Shown: in pieces, positions 1-5,315 of the stretch
Numbering within the stretch: the stretch's first letter is position 1
Layout: the number at the start of each line of letters is the position of its first letter
Assembly (NCBI GenBank): GCA_024692805.1
Contig: JAILMD010000041.1
Location: 1 to 5,315 of the forward strand
DNA from: a bacterium
GTDB taxonomy: Bacteria > Bacillota > Clostridia > Christensenellales > UBA1242
Length of the DNA: 5,315 nt
Direction of reading: 5' to 3'
Notes under the pieces: model-generated
What the model was told of the DNA's origin: nothing
The model's database searches: none
What the model saw: only the letters and a program-made list of their open reading frames with translations
Program-made: the position numbers and the translations under genes

Positions 1-596
1 AGTAAGAATAGAGGCATTCCCATTTCAACCGCCATCTGACCACGAATTGAAGTTGTGTCTATTTTAATAGTAAACTTAACGTCTGCCTTATTCTTATTTA
101 AATCTCCGTCAATTTTTTCAGGAGTTATGATTAGTTCAAGCATTTCCATATTAAGTGTGTTGATATATTTTAGGTTAGGAAGCCTATCTGCTAACATTCC
201 CGTTTTTAACATTTCATTAATAACGCTAGCAAGTTCCCTATCTGTAAGCATAATAACACTATTTGCCGCAACCTCAACATCTCCGTTAGCAAAAGCGTTA
301 TAATCAAGGCGACCATTTGAAAGCGCAGGAACTCCTTTTTCAATTAATTTGCTTTCAGCAACATTTCTATCATTTTCTGTATAGCCATAAGTAACTATGT
401 CATCTTCATCTTTATTTGAATAAAGCGTTGTCATCATTCCAACAAGTTCGCTCATATTATTAATTCCAAACTTGCCGAAATATTTAGGAACAACGGCCTT
501 ATCAAGAATAAAATAACCACCAACAAAAATGCCAGCCAAAACTAGCACAATCAAACCAAGAGAAATAAAAAATTTCAAGGTTCTATGTTTTTTCAT
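1..596 (-). CDS. Membrane-anchored extracytoplasmic protein, C-terminus cut off by window edge
   Basis: This frame is open from an ATG at 596-594 to the left edge: 198 full codons plus two bases, with no stop, so the C-terminus is missing. It starts MKKHRTLK, a basic head, followed by one hydrophobic segment at about residues 9-31 (FFISLGLIVLVLAG...). There is no lipobox Cys, so it looks like an uncleaved N-terminal anchor with the rest outside the cell. The exported part is mixed alpha/beta; residues 115-131 (IMLTDRELASVINEML) and a later alternating stretch near 171-182 (ADVKFTIKIDTT) are its clearest elements. The layout (N-terminal anchor, 'LT-x-x-E-L...IN' helix, beta strands) resembles in outline YpmS/DUF2140-like proteins, but this is a weak impression and I assign no function. 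The ATG overlaps the stop of the 37-codon gene upstream (TAATG). A possible ribosome site, GAGG at 610-613, lies 13 bases away, so translation probably depends on coupling. Confidence 0.8.
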   Translation of the reverse strand, partial: MKKHRTLKFFISLGLIVLVLAGIFVGGYFILDKAVVPKYFGKFGINNMSELVGMMTTLYSNKDEDDIVTYGYTENDRNVAESKLIEKGVPALSNGRLDYNAFANGDVEVAANSVIMLTDRELASVINEMLKTGMLADRLPNLKYINTLNMEMLELIITPEKIDGDLNKNKADVKFTIKIDTTSIRGQMAVEMGMPLFL

Positions 597-709
597 TATC
601 TGCCGATAGCCTCGCTAATATTCCCCTTGAAAATAAGGATTGCAACAATAGCAATGCTAATAATTATCCCTATGAGTTTAAAAATGTTAAATCCTCTTCC
701 AAAAAGCAT
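596..709 (-). CDS. 37-aa single-pass membrane peptide, translationally coupled to the next gene
   Basis: This short ORF reads MLFGRGFNIF, then a hydrophobic run of about 17 residues (LIGIIISIAIVAILIFK, residues 12-28), then a short polar tail ending SEAIGR and TAA. It is too short for most gene callers. Three features support it as a real gene: a good Shine-Dalgarno (GAGG at 717-720, seven bases before the ATG); a near-consensus promoter immediately upstream; and a stop codon sharing one base with the ATG of the following membrane-anchored protein (TAATG at 598-594). A basic N-terminus followed by one membrane span suggests an inner-membrane peptide, perhaps a small partner of the protein encoded next. 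I do not recognise a family. The alternative is a translated leader that only serves to deliver ribosomes to the downstream gene. Confidence 0.72.
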   Translation of the reverse strand: MLFGRGFNIFKLIGIIISIAIVAILIFKGNISEAIGR

Positions 710-716
710 AATTTTT

Positions 717-720
717 CCTC
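717..720 (-). promoter_or_regulatory. Ribosome binding site of the 37-codon gene
   Basis: GAGG followed by AAA on the minus strand ends seven bases before the ATG at 709-707. This site is the main reason for accepting so short an ORF and its start. Confidence 0.75.
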
Positions 721-727
721 TAAATAA

Positions 728-756
728 ATAATATAACATAATTAGTTAATTGTCAA
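728..756 (-). promoter_or_regulatory. Sigma-70/SigA-type promoter for the small-peptide operon
   Basis: On the minus strand TTGACA (751-756, a perfect -35) is followed after exactly 17 bases by TATTAT (728-733, five of six -10 positions). It lies just past the terminator of the ABC genes and 18 bases before the 37-codon ORF. The predicted transcription start near 721 gives a leader of only about 12 bases, beginning right at the GAGG ribosome site. It makes the small peptide and its partner a separate transcription unit from the exporter. Confidence 0.85.
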
Positions 757-766
757 TTAAAAACAA

Positions 767-789
767 AACCGCCTTGTTATTAGGCGGTT
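767..789 (-). terminator. Intrinsic terminator after the ABC exporter genes (works in either direction)
   Basis: The arms AACCGCCT and AGGCGGTT (8 bp, fully paired) enclose a 7-base loop. On the minus strand the hairpin is followed by TTGTTTTT, and its first base lies seven bases after the TAA of the second ABC gene. On the plus strand it is followed by AG and seven T residues, so it could also stop plus-strand transcription. This is the GC-richest short element in its surroundings. Confidence 0.93.
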
Positions 790-796
790 AGTTTTT

Positions 797-2620
797 TTAA
801 ACTTCTTCAAACTGACTATTATAAAGCGTTTTATAATAGCCTCCTTTCTCTATTAGGCTATTATGAGTTCCGCTTTCAACGATATTTCCGTCATTTAAAA
901 CCAAAATCAAGTCAGCATTTTTGATTGTTGAAAGCCTGTGAGCAATAACAAAACTTGTTCGCCCTTTCATAAGATTATCCATTGCGTCAGCAATCATTTG
1001 CTCCGTTCGTGTGTCAACCGAACTTGTTGCTTCATCTAGAATTAACATTGGCGCATTTTGAACCATTGCTCTAGCAATAGTAAACAACTGTCTTTGCCCA
1101 GCCGAAACTGAAGTATTGTCATCTAAAATAGTATCATAGCTATTAGGAAGCGATTTAATAAAATGATCAAGTCCGCAGGCAACGCAGGCTTCTTCAACCT
1201 GTTTATCTGTTACATTTTTCTGGTTATAAATTATATTTTCTTTGATTGTTCCGTTAAAAATCCAAGTGTCTTGTAAAACCATACCAAAAAGATTATGAAC
1301 ATAATCTCTAGTCATATCTTTAATGCTAACCCCGTCAACTAAAATGTCGCCAGAATTAACCTCATAAAAACGCATTAAGAGGTTAACAATTGTCGTTTTC
1401 CCTGCGCCTGTTGGGCCAACAATGGCAACTTTCTGGCCCGCTTTAACCGAGCAATTAAAGTTATGGATTATTTCCTTTTCTTTTGAATATCCAAAACAAA
1501 CATCCTTAAATTCAACATTGCCCAGTTTTTGACAAGTTACATCTTTTTTCTCATCTTCATTAGGGTAATCTTTTTCATCAATAAACTCAAAAAGCCTTTC
1601 CCCTGCCGCAACCGAACTTAAAACGCTTGATGAAACTTGTGCAATTTGGTTAAGTGGGTTAGAAAATAATCTAACAAAAATAGTAAAGGCAATAACAACG
1701 CCAAAATCTATTTTTCCATTAAACACTAAAACCGCACCAACAACGCAAACAACAACATAACCAAAGTTGCCAATAAATCCCATTATTGGGCCCATAAGTC
1801 CGCCTAAAAACTGAGATTTCCATGCGCTCTTATAAAGATTATTATTTAAATTGTCAAACTTGTCGTAAACCTCTTTTTGAGCATTGTTAACCCTGATTGT
1901 TGTATGCGCGCCATAAACTTCTTCAATATGCCCATTAACCTTGCCTAAACCTTCTTGTTGAAGCCTAAAATATTTTTGTGATTTTTTAGCAATTAAAACA
2001 ACAAAAACAAAACCAAACAACGCTGAAAGAATAGCGCAAAAAGCGAGAATATAGTTTGTTAAAAACATAAGTATTGTTGCGCCAACAATTTGAACAATGC
2101 TAGTTATAAATGTTGATAAACTCTCGCTTAAACCTTGCCATAATGTGTCAATATCATTAGTTATTCTGCTTAAAATATCGCCATTTTCTTGCCTGTCAAT
2201 AAAACTAAGCGGAAGTGAATTAATTTTATAAGAAAGTTTACTTCTTAATTTTTTAATAACTTTAAGCGTAACACTTTGCAAAATAAAACCATGAACAAAC
2301 GATAAAATGTAACTGGAAACAATAAAAATGCAAACAATTAAGGCAACATGACTAACAGCATTTAAATCAACTAATTTACCTGTGTTTGTTAAAACGCCGC
2401 CATCTAAAATTGGAATTGCTTCTGAAATAATGTTGGTAAACTCTTGAATTTTGTTAGGAATTAAAATCGTTAAAATTGTTCCTGAGCAAGCAAGAAGTAA
2501 AGCAAAGATTATCCAGCCATAATGCCCTTTTAAAATTGAAAGAAGCTTCTTAAACCCAGCCTTGAAATTTTTAGGTTTATCAGCAATTCTTGGATCTCTT
2601 TTTCGATTATTTTGAGCCAT
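797..2620 (-). CDS. ABC exporter half-transporter, catalytically intact subunit (TM288/YheH-like)
   Basis: This 607-aa half-transporter has an N-terminal membrane domain and a C-terminal ATPase domain and acts in the cytoplasmic membrane. Six spans lie at about residues 36-56, 91-113, 167-189, 190-211, 279-300 and 305-327. ATPase motifs are: A-loop Tyr378, Walker A GPTGAGKTT (402-410), Q-loop Gln450, signature VSAGQ (505-509, degenerate from LSGGQ), Walker B LILDE with catalytic Glu530, D-loop SSVD (533-536) and H-loop His561. Intact Walker A, Glu and His with a spoiled signature is the hallmark of the TM288/BmrD/LmrD side of heterodimeric exporters. I chose the ATG at 2620-2618; an in-frame GTG at 2638 lies directly against the AGGAGG that serves as ribosome site. 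It overlaps the upstream ABC gene by 14 bases, implying coupled synthesis in equal amounts. The substrate (drug, peptide or lipid) cannot be deduced. Confidence 0.96.
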   Translation of the reverse strand: MAQNNRKRDPRIADKPKNFKAGFKKLLSILKGHYGWIIFALLLACSGTILTILIPNKIQEFTNIISEAIPILDGGVLTNTGKLVDLNAVSHVALIVCIFIVSSYILSFVHGFILQSVTLKVIKKLRSKLSYKINSLPLSFIDRQENGDILSRITNDIDTLWQGLSESLSTFITSIVQIVGATILMFLTNYILAFCAILSALFGFVFVVLIAKKSQKYFRLQQEGLGKVNGHIEEVYGAHTTIRVNNAQKEVYDKFDNLNNNLYKSAWKSQFLGGLMGPIMGFIGNFGYVVVCVVGAVLVFNGKIDFGVVIAFTIFVRLFSNPLNQIAQVSSSVLSSVAAGERLFEFIDEKDYPNEDEKKDVTCQKLGNVEFKDVCFGYSKEKEIIHNFNCSVKAGQKVAIVGPTGAGKTTIVNLLMRFYEVNSGDILVDGVSIKDMTRDYVHNLFGMVLQDTWIFNGTIKENIIYNQKNVTDKQVEEACVACGLDHFIKSLPNSYDTILDDNTSVSAGQRQLFTIARAMVQNAPMLILDEATSSVDTRTEQMIADAMDNLMKGRTSFVIAHRLSTIKNADLILVLNDGNIVESGTHNSLIEKGGYYKTLYNSQFEEV

Positions 2621-4370
2621 CTTTAAGTTCCTCCTCACTCAACTGGCTCAAGGCAATCTCTTTATAAACTTCACAGTTTTTAAGAAGTTCTTTATGAGTT
2701 CCCTTCCCAACTATTTTTCCATCATCTAAAACCAAAATTAAGTCGGCATCTTTAATCGTTCCAATGCGTTGTGCAACTATAACTTGGGTTGTTTCTTTTA
2801 AATCGGTTTTTAAAGTCTTCCTAAGCATTTTATCAGTTTTATAATCAAGCGCAGAAAAACTATCGTCAAAAATCAAAATTTCTGGCTTTTTAGCGATAGC
2901 TCTAGCAATATTAAGCCTTTGTTTTTGCCCACCGCTAAGGTTTGTTCCGCCTTGATTTATAACATAATCAAGCCCTCTTTCATTGCTTTTTACAAAATCT
3001 TCTGCTTGGCTGATTTTTATTGCATTTTCAGCATCTTCTTTGGTTGGTTTTCCGCTGTTACCTAGCCCCAAACTAACATTGTCATAAATTGAGCCTGAAA
3101 GAATTGTTGATGTTTGAGAAATATAGCCTAACTTATTATAAAGTTCTTCAATCTTATATTCTTTAATGTTAACCCCATTAAGCAATATTTCGCCACTTGT
3201 TGCGTCATAAAACCTAGCAAGCAAGTTAACAAGCGTGCTTTTGCCGCTTGCTGTTGAACCAATTATTGCAACAACTTGACCTTTGTTTGCCTTAAATGAA
3301 ATATCTTCTAAAACTTTTTCCTTAGCCCCAGGGTAAGAAAAACTAACATTTTTAAACTCAATTTCGCCAACGCTATCAGTTTTAACGTCGCCATCTCCAG
3401 AAATAACGCTAGGCTCCGTTTTTATAACTTCATTTATTCTTTTCATGCTAACAATTGCCCTAGGAAGAATAAATAAAACAATGGCTAAAATCATAAAACT
3501 CAAAACGATTTGAATAGCATAACTAGAAAAAACTATAACATCGCCAAAAATGCCAATTTTATCAATATCGCCTGCCCCATTTATAAGAAAAGCGCCTATA
3601 ACAAAAATCACCAATGATAAGCCGTTCATAACAAAGCTCATAAACGGACTAACTGCGCTCATTAGCCTCTCAATAAAAAGATGTGTTTTGGTTAATTCTT
3701 CATTTGTTTTATCAAATTTTTCTTGCTCAAAAACTTCAGCATTGAAGGCGTGAACAACTCTAATTCCAATTAGATTTTCCCTTGCCTTCTTATTAAGTTC
3801 ATCTGTTTGCGTTTGAATCTTTTTAAACTTAGGAACAACAAAAATAATGACCATCATAAAAACAATTAACATCAAAACAACGCTAATCATTGTTGCAAGT
3901 GAAAGTTCCCAACTTTTGCCAACAATCTTTATTATTGCAAGTGTTGCCATTATTGGCGCCTTAATTATTGCCTGAAGCCCAAACGCAATAAACATTGCAA
4001 CTTGCCTAACGTCATTAGTTGTTCTGGTTATAAGGCTAGCCGTGCTAAATCGTTTAACTTCGTTAACGCCAAGTTCGTTAACCTTAACAAAAATATTATT
4101 TCTAATATTTCTAGTAACCCCTGCGCTAAGTTTAGCCATTGAAAAGCCAACAATAATTGAGCAAACCCCGCTTCCAATTGCGCAAAGAATCATTAACCCG
4201 CCTTCAGAAAGAATCTGCGAAACCTGTGTATCAGTTTGTTTTATGAGTTTTGTTATGTTGCTCATAAACCCAGGAATTGCAAGGTCTAAAATAACCTGAC
4301 AAACAATAAAAATAACTGCTAAACAAATTAGCAAAACTTCAATGCTAGTTATTAACCTTTTCTTTTTCAT
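2607..4370 (-). CDS. ABC exporter half-transporter, degenerate-site subunit (TM287/YheI-like)
   Basis: This is the partner of the ABC gene that follows it, 587 aa from the chosen ATG. Membrane spans lie at about residues 12-35, 58-80, 128-150, 157-179, 243-265 and 276-302, followed by an ATPase domain: A-loop Tyr346, Walker A GSTASGKST (371-379), Q-loop Gln419, perfect signature LSGGQ (478-482), Walker B ILIFDD with Asp503 in place of the catalytic Glu, D-loop SALD (506-509), and Gln534 where the H-loop His should be. In known heterodimers this subunit binds ATP in the degenerate site and supplies LSGGQ to the competent one. Its N-terminus is short and lacks the usual 'YLKPY' elbow motif of the family. 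The start is uncertain: ATG at 4370, in-frame GTG at 4379 (590 aa, possibly leaderless) or TTG at 4400 are all open. The ATG follows only a weak AGAGTGG ribosome-site-like sequence. Confidence 0.95.
   Translation of the reverse strand: MKKKRLITSIEVLLICLAVIFIVCQVILDLAIPGFMSNITKLIKQTDTQVSQILSEGGLMILCAIGSGVCSIIVGFSMAKLSAGVTRNIRNNIFVKVNELGVNEVKRFSTASLITRTTNDVRQVAMFIAFGLQAIIKAPIMATLAIIKIVGKSWELSLATMISVVLMLIVFMMVIIFVVPKFKKIQTQTDELNKKARENLIGIRVVHAFNAEVFEQEKFDKTNEELTKTHLFIERLMSAVSPFMSFVMNGLSLVIFVIGAFLINGAGDIDKIGIFGDVIVFSSYAIQIVLSFMILAIVLFILPRAIVSMKRINEVIKTEPSVISGDGDVKTDSVGEIEFKNVSFSYPGAKEKVLEDISFKANKGQVVAIIGSTASGKSTLVNLLARFYDATSGEILLNGVNIKEYKIEELYNKLGYISQTSTILSGSIYDNVSLGLGNSGKPTKEDAENAIKISQAEDFVKSNERGLDYVINQGGTNLSGGQKQRLNIARAIAKKPEILIFDDSFSALDYKTDKMLRKTLKTDLKETTQVIVAQRIGTIKDADLILVLDDGKIVGKGTHKELLKNCEVYKEIALSQLSEEELKDGSK
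2631..2636 (-). promoter_or_regulatory. Ribosome binding site AGGAGG inside the upstream ABC gene
   Basis: A perfect AGGAGG lies nine bases before the ATG at 2620. It sits inside the end of the first ABC gene, where the same bases contribute to a Glu-Glu-Glu run near the C-terminus (SEEELKDGSK). It decides the start of the second ABC gene in favour of the ATG over the GTG at 2638. Confidence 0.9.
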
Positions 4371-4386
4371 TTCAGCCACTCTAAAA

Positions 4387-4415
4387 ATTATATGCAACAA
4401 ACGCTAAAACAGCAA
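4387..4415 (-). promoter_or_regulatory. Possible promoter of the ABC exporter genes
   Basis: A perfect TATAAT (4387-4392, minus strand) lies in the gap between the methyltransferase and the first ABC gene. Seventeen bases upstream is TTGCTG (4410-4415), which matches the -35 consensus only in TTG. The predicted start near 4380 is just ahead of the in-frame GTG at 4379 and about ten bases ahead of the ATG at 4370. No terminator is visible after the methyltransferase, so read-through from upstream is also possible. Confidence 0.5.
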
Positions 4416-4441
4416 ACAAAATTGACAAAATATAAAGCTAT

Positions 4442-5224
4442 TTATAATAATCTTTGCATAATAACGTCGTGAAGCGTTTTATCTCCCTGCCCTAAATTAA
4501 AATCATCTTCATTAATCTTTAACATTGGGCTATAAACAAACTCGCCAAAATGCTTTGTTTTAGACCCACTCTCTAAAATTGGGATCCAATCAAATTTATT
4601 CCCGTTTGGCGCATTACAATCACAAAGTTCAACAAAAAACGGAACATTTTTTAAATCACAAGTAAAAACAATCTCTTTAATTGAAGGGCAAGGCTTTTTT
4701 GCAATAATCAAGTCAAATTCACTCAAATCAACATCTTCAAACAAGCCCTTTATTGCCTTAACACCTAAATTTTCAAAAGTTTTATTGCTAAATGCAAGTT
4801 CTGGGTCAACACAAGTTACATCTAACCCATTTTTAGCAAGATAAATTGAAGATAACGCAAGTTGACCACACCCAACATCTAAAATTTTATTAAGACCATT
4901 CTTTTTTGCAATTTTTAAAACAATATCAGAAAACTTTTCGCTTTCTAATCTAACATGTTTTGAAAATTTAACGCCATAATAAACAACATATATTTCAACT
5001 GACGCTGCAGAACGTTTTATTTCAAAATCTTTATTTTCAGAATAATCTAAGAATTTATGCTTGATTGAATTTATGTAATTAGCAAAATCTCTTTTACACT
5101 CAAAAATATCTTCATAAGTTTTTATTTCATTTTCTGTGTAAATATCAAAAAGCTCAGCAATGTTACTAATAAAAACTCCACTATCAATAATTGAAGATAA
5201 AATTTTCTCAGTTCGCTCTTTCAT
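4442..5224 (-). CDS. Class I SAM-dependent methyltransferase-like protein, substrate unknown
   Basis: This 260-aa predicted cytoplasmic protein is in two parts. Residues 1-100 are helical and charged and match nothing I recognise. From about 105 there is a Rossmann-type SAM-binding fold: motif I ILDVGCGQLAL (114-124), the second strand with its acidic residue DVTCVDPE (135-142, Asp140), and a fourth strand FDLIIAKKPCP (170-180). At that point DNA and many RNA methylases carry (N/D)PP(Y/F); here KKPCP stands instead, so an N-methylase of that kind is unlikely. The KKPCP stretch is faintly reminiscent of the 'RPPPEL' of the archaeal UPF0146 family, but the similarity is too thin to use. It has seven cysteines, including a CDC at 201-203. 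The ATG at 5224 is preceded by a possible promoter that almost abuts it and by no convincing ribosome site. The ABC exporter genes follow 71 bases downstream. The fold call is firm; the substrate is unknown. Confidence 0.85.
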   Translation of the reverse strand: MKERTEKILSSIIDSGVFISNIAELFDIYTENEIKTYEDIFECKRDFANYINSIKHKFLDYSENKDFEIKRSAASVEIYVVYYGVKFSKHVRLESEKFSDIVLKIAKKNGLNKILDVGCGQLALSSIYLAKNGLDVTCVDPELAFSNKTFENLGVKAIKGLFEDVDLSEFDLIIAKKPCPSIKEIVFTCDLKNVPFFVELCDCNAPNGNKFDWIPILESGSKTKHFGEFVYSPMLKINEDDFNLGQGDKTLHDVIMQRLL

Positions 5225-5230
5225 ATTTTC

Positions 5231-5259
5231 ATTTTACCACTCTTTCATAACTATTTCAA
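5231..5259 (-). promoter_or_regulatory. Possible promoter of the methyltransferase gene, nearly leaderless
   Basis: TTGAAA (5254-5259) and TAAAAT (5231-5236) on the minus strand are exactly 17 bases apart, each five of six to consensus. Only six bases separate the -10 from the ATG at 5224, so the transcript would begin at or within a base of the start codon. The -35 lies inside an inverted repeat. Confidence 0.55.
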
Positions 5260-5270
5260 GTTATAGAAGA
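5241..5270. repeat. Imperfect 12-bp inverted repeat in the divergent promoter region, candidate operator
   Basis: The left arm TCTTTCATAACT and right arm AGTTATAGAAGA pair at 10 of 12 positions around a 6-base spacer (ATTTCA). The inner six base pairs are perfect. It covers the -35 of the proposed methyltransferase promoter and the -35 position of the proposed plus-strand promoter. No T-run follows on either strand, so it is not a terminator; a regulator binding site is the simplest reading. Confidence 0.5.
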
Positions 5271-5283
5271 TACATTAAAATAA

Positions 5284-5289
5284 TATAAT
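5284..5289 (+). promoter_or_regulatory. Perfect -10 box for the divergent plus-strand gene
   Basis: TATAAT stands five bases before the ATG at 5295. The -35 position (5261-5266, TTATAG at 17-base spacing) is poor. If used, transcription would begin at about the ATG. The surrounding sequence is nearly pure A/T, so a chance match is possible. Confidence 0.4.
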
Positions 5290-5294
5290 TAAAT

Positions 5295-5315
5295 ATGAAG
5301 AAAAAATTTAAATCA
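5295..5315 (+). CDS. Possible start of a divergent gene, cut off by window edge
   Basis: ATG at 5295 opens seven codons (MKKKFKS) before the window ends. The Lys-rich opening is typical of the start of a membrane or exported protein, and the position just after a TATAAT and opposite the methyltransferase start suits a divergent gene. There is no Shine-Dalgarno. Nothing can be said of its product. Confidence 0.35.

Noticed and set aside
55..303. Plus-strand 82-codon ORF, hydrophobic
   Set aside because: It lies wholly opposite the minus-strand membrane-anchored gene, has no ribosome site, and its Ser/Leu/Ile-rich product is typical antisense translation of a real gene.
2618..2638. GTG at 2638 as start of the second ABC subunit
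   Set aside because: The bases immediately after this GTG are the AGGAGG ribosome site for the ATG at 2620, and nothing upstream would serve the GTG.
3550..3753. Plus-strand 67-codon ORF
   Set aside because: It is antisense to the membrane domain of the first ABC gene, whose family motifs are unmistakable. No start signals are seen.
4042..4299. Plus-strand 85-codon ORF
   Set aside because: It is antisense to the first ABC gene and has no ribosome site or promoter of its own.
4381..4428. Minus-strand 15-codon hydrophobic reading (TTG start, ...FAVLAFVAYNF, stop TAG) between the methyltransferase and the first ABC gene, considered as a leader peptide or remnant of a frameshifted N-terminus
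   Set aside because: It has no ATG or ribosome site, and T-rich sequence reads as hydrophobic by default. The first ABC protein already has its own first membrane span, so no frameshift is needed.
5241..5270. The inverted repeat as a transcription terminator
   Set aside because: The stem is A/T-rich, has two mismatches and is not followed by a T-run on either strand.
1..5315. CRISPR array, tRNA, rRNA, riboswitch, insertion sequence or phage attachment site
   Set aside because: I looked for spaced repeats, tRNA-like arms, long structured leaders, transposase motifs and terminal repeats and saw none. No gene-free stretch exceeds about 90 bases.

Overview
The window is AT-rich (roughly one third G+C by eye) and almost entirely coding, with nearly every gene on the minus strand. 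Standard-code reading frames, AGGAGG-type ribosome binding sites, TTGACA/TATAAT-type promoters, a compact intrinsic terminator and Lys/Asn/Ile-rich proteins point to a low-GC Gram-positive-type bacterium (Bacillota or a relative). No rRNA, tRNA or other taxonomic marker is present, so this is an inference.

Read in the direction of transcription (right to left), the window holds six parts. (1) The right edge may carry the first seven codons of a plus-strand gene (5295 onward), divergent from the rest. (2) A 70-bp divergent promoter region follows, with an imperfect 12-bp inverted repeat. (3) Next is a class I SAM-dependent methyltransferase-like gene of 260 codons (4442-5224). (4) Then come two overlapping genes (2607-4370 and 797-2620) for the halves of a heterodimeric ABC exporter of the LmrCD/BmrCD/TM287-288 type, closed by a strong terminator at 767-789. 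(5) A consensus sigma-70-type promoter (728-756) follows. (6) It drives a 37-codon single-pass membrane peptide (596-709) that overlaps by one base the start of a membrane-anchored protein running off the left edge (1-596).

The two ABC proteins clearly work together. One has a degenerate Walker B (Asp for the catalytic Glu) and a Gln for the H-loop His, but an intact LSGGQ. The other has intact Walker A, Walker B and H-loop but a degenerate signature (VSAGQ). They therefore complement each other into one competent and one degenerate ATP site. The substrate cannot be read from sequence. The methyltransferase may be co-transcribed with them, because no terminator is visible between them, but a functional link is not shown.

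The least explained parts are the 37-aa peptide with its coupled partner, the promoters that sit almost on top of start codons (possible leaderless transcripts), and the palindrome between the divergent genes. I do not see strong evidence for a wholly new multi-gene system here.
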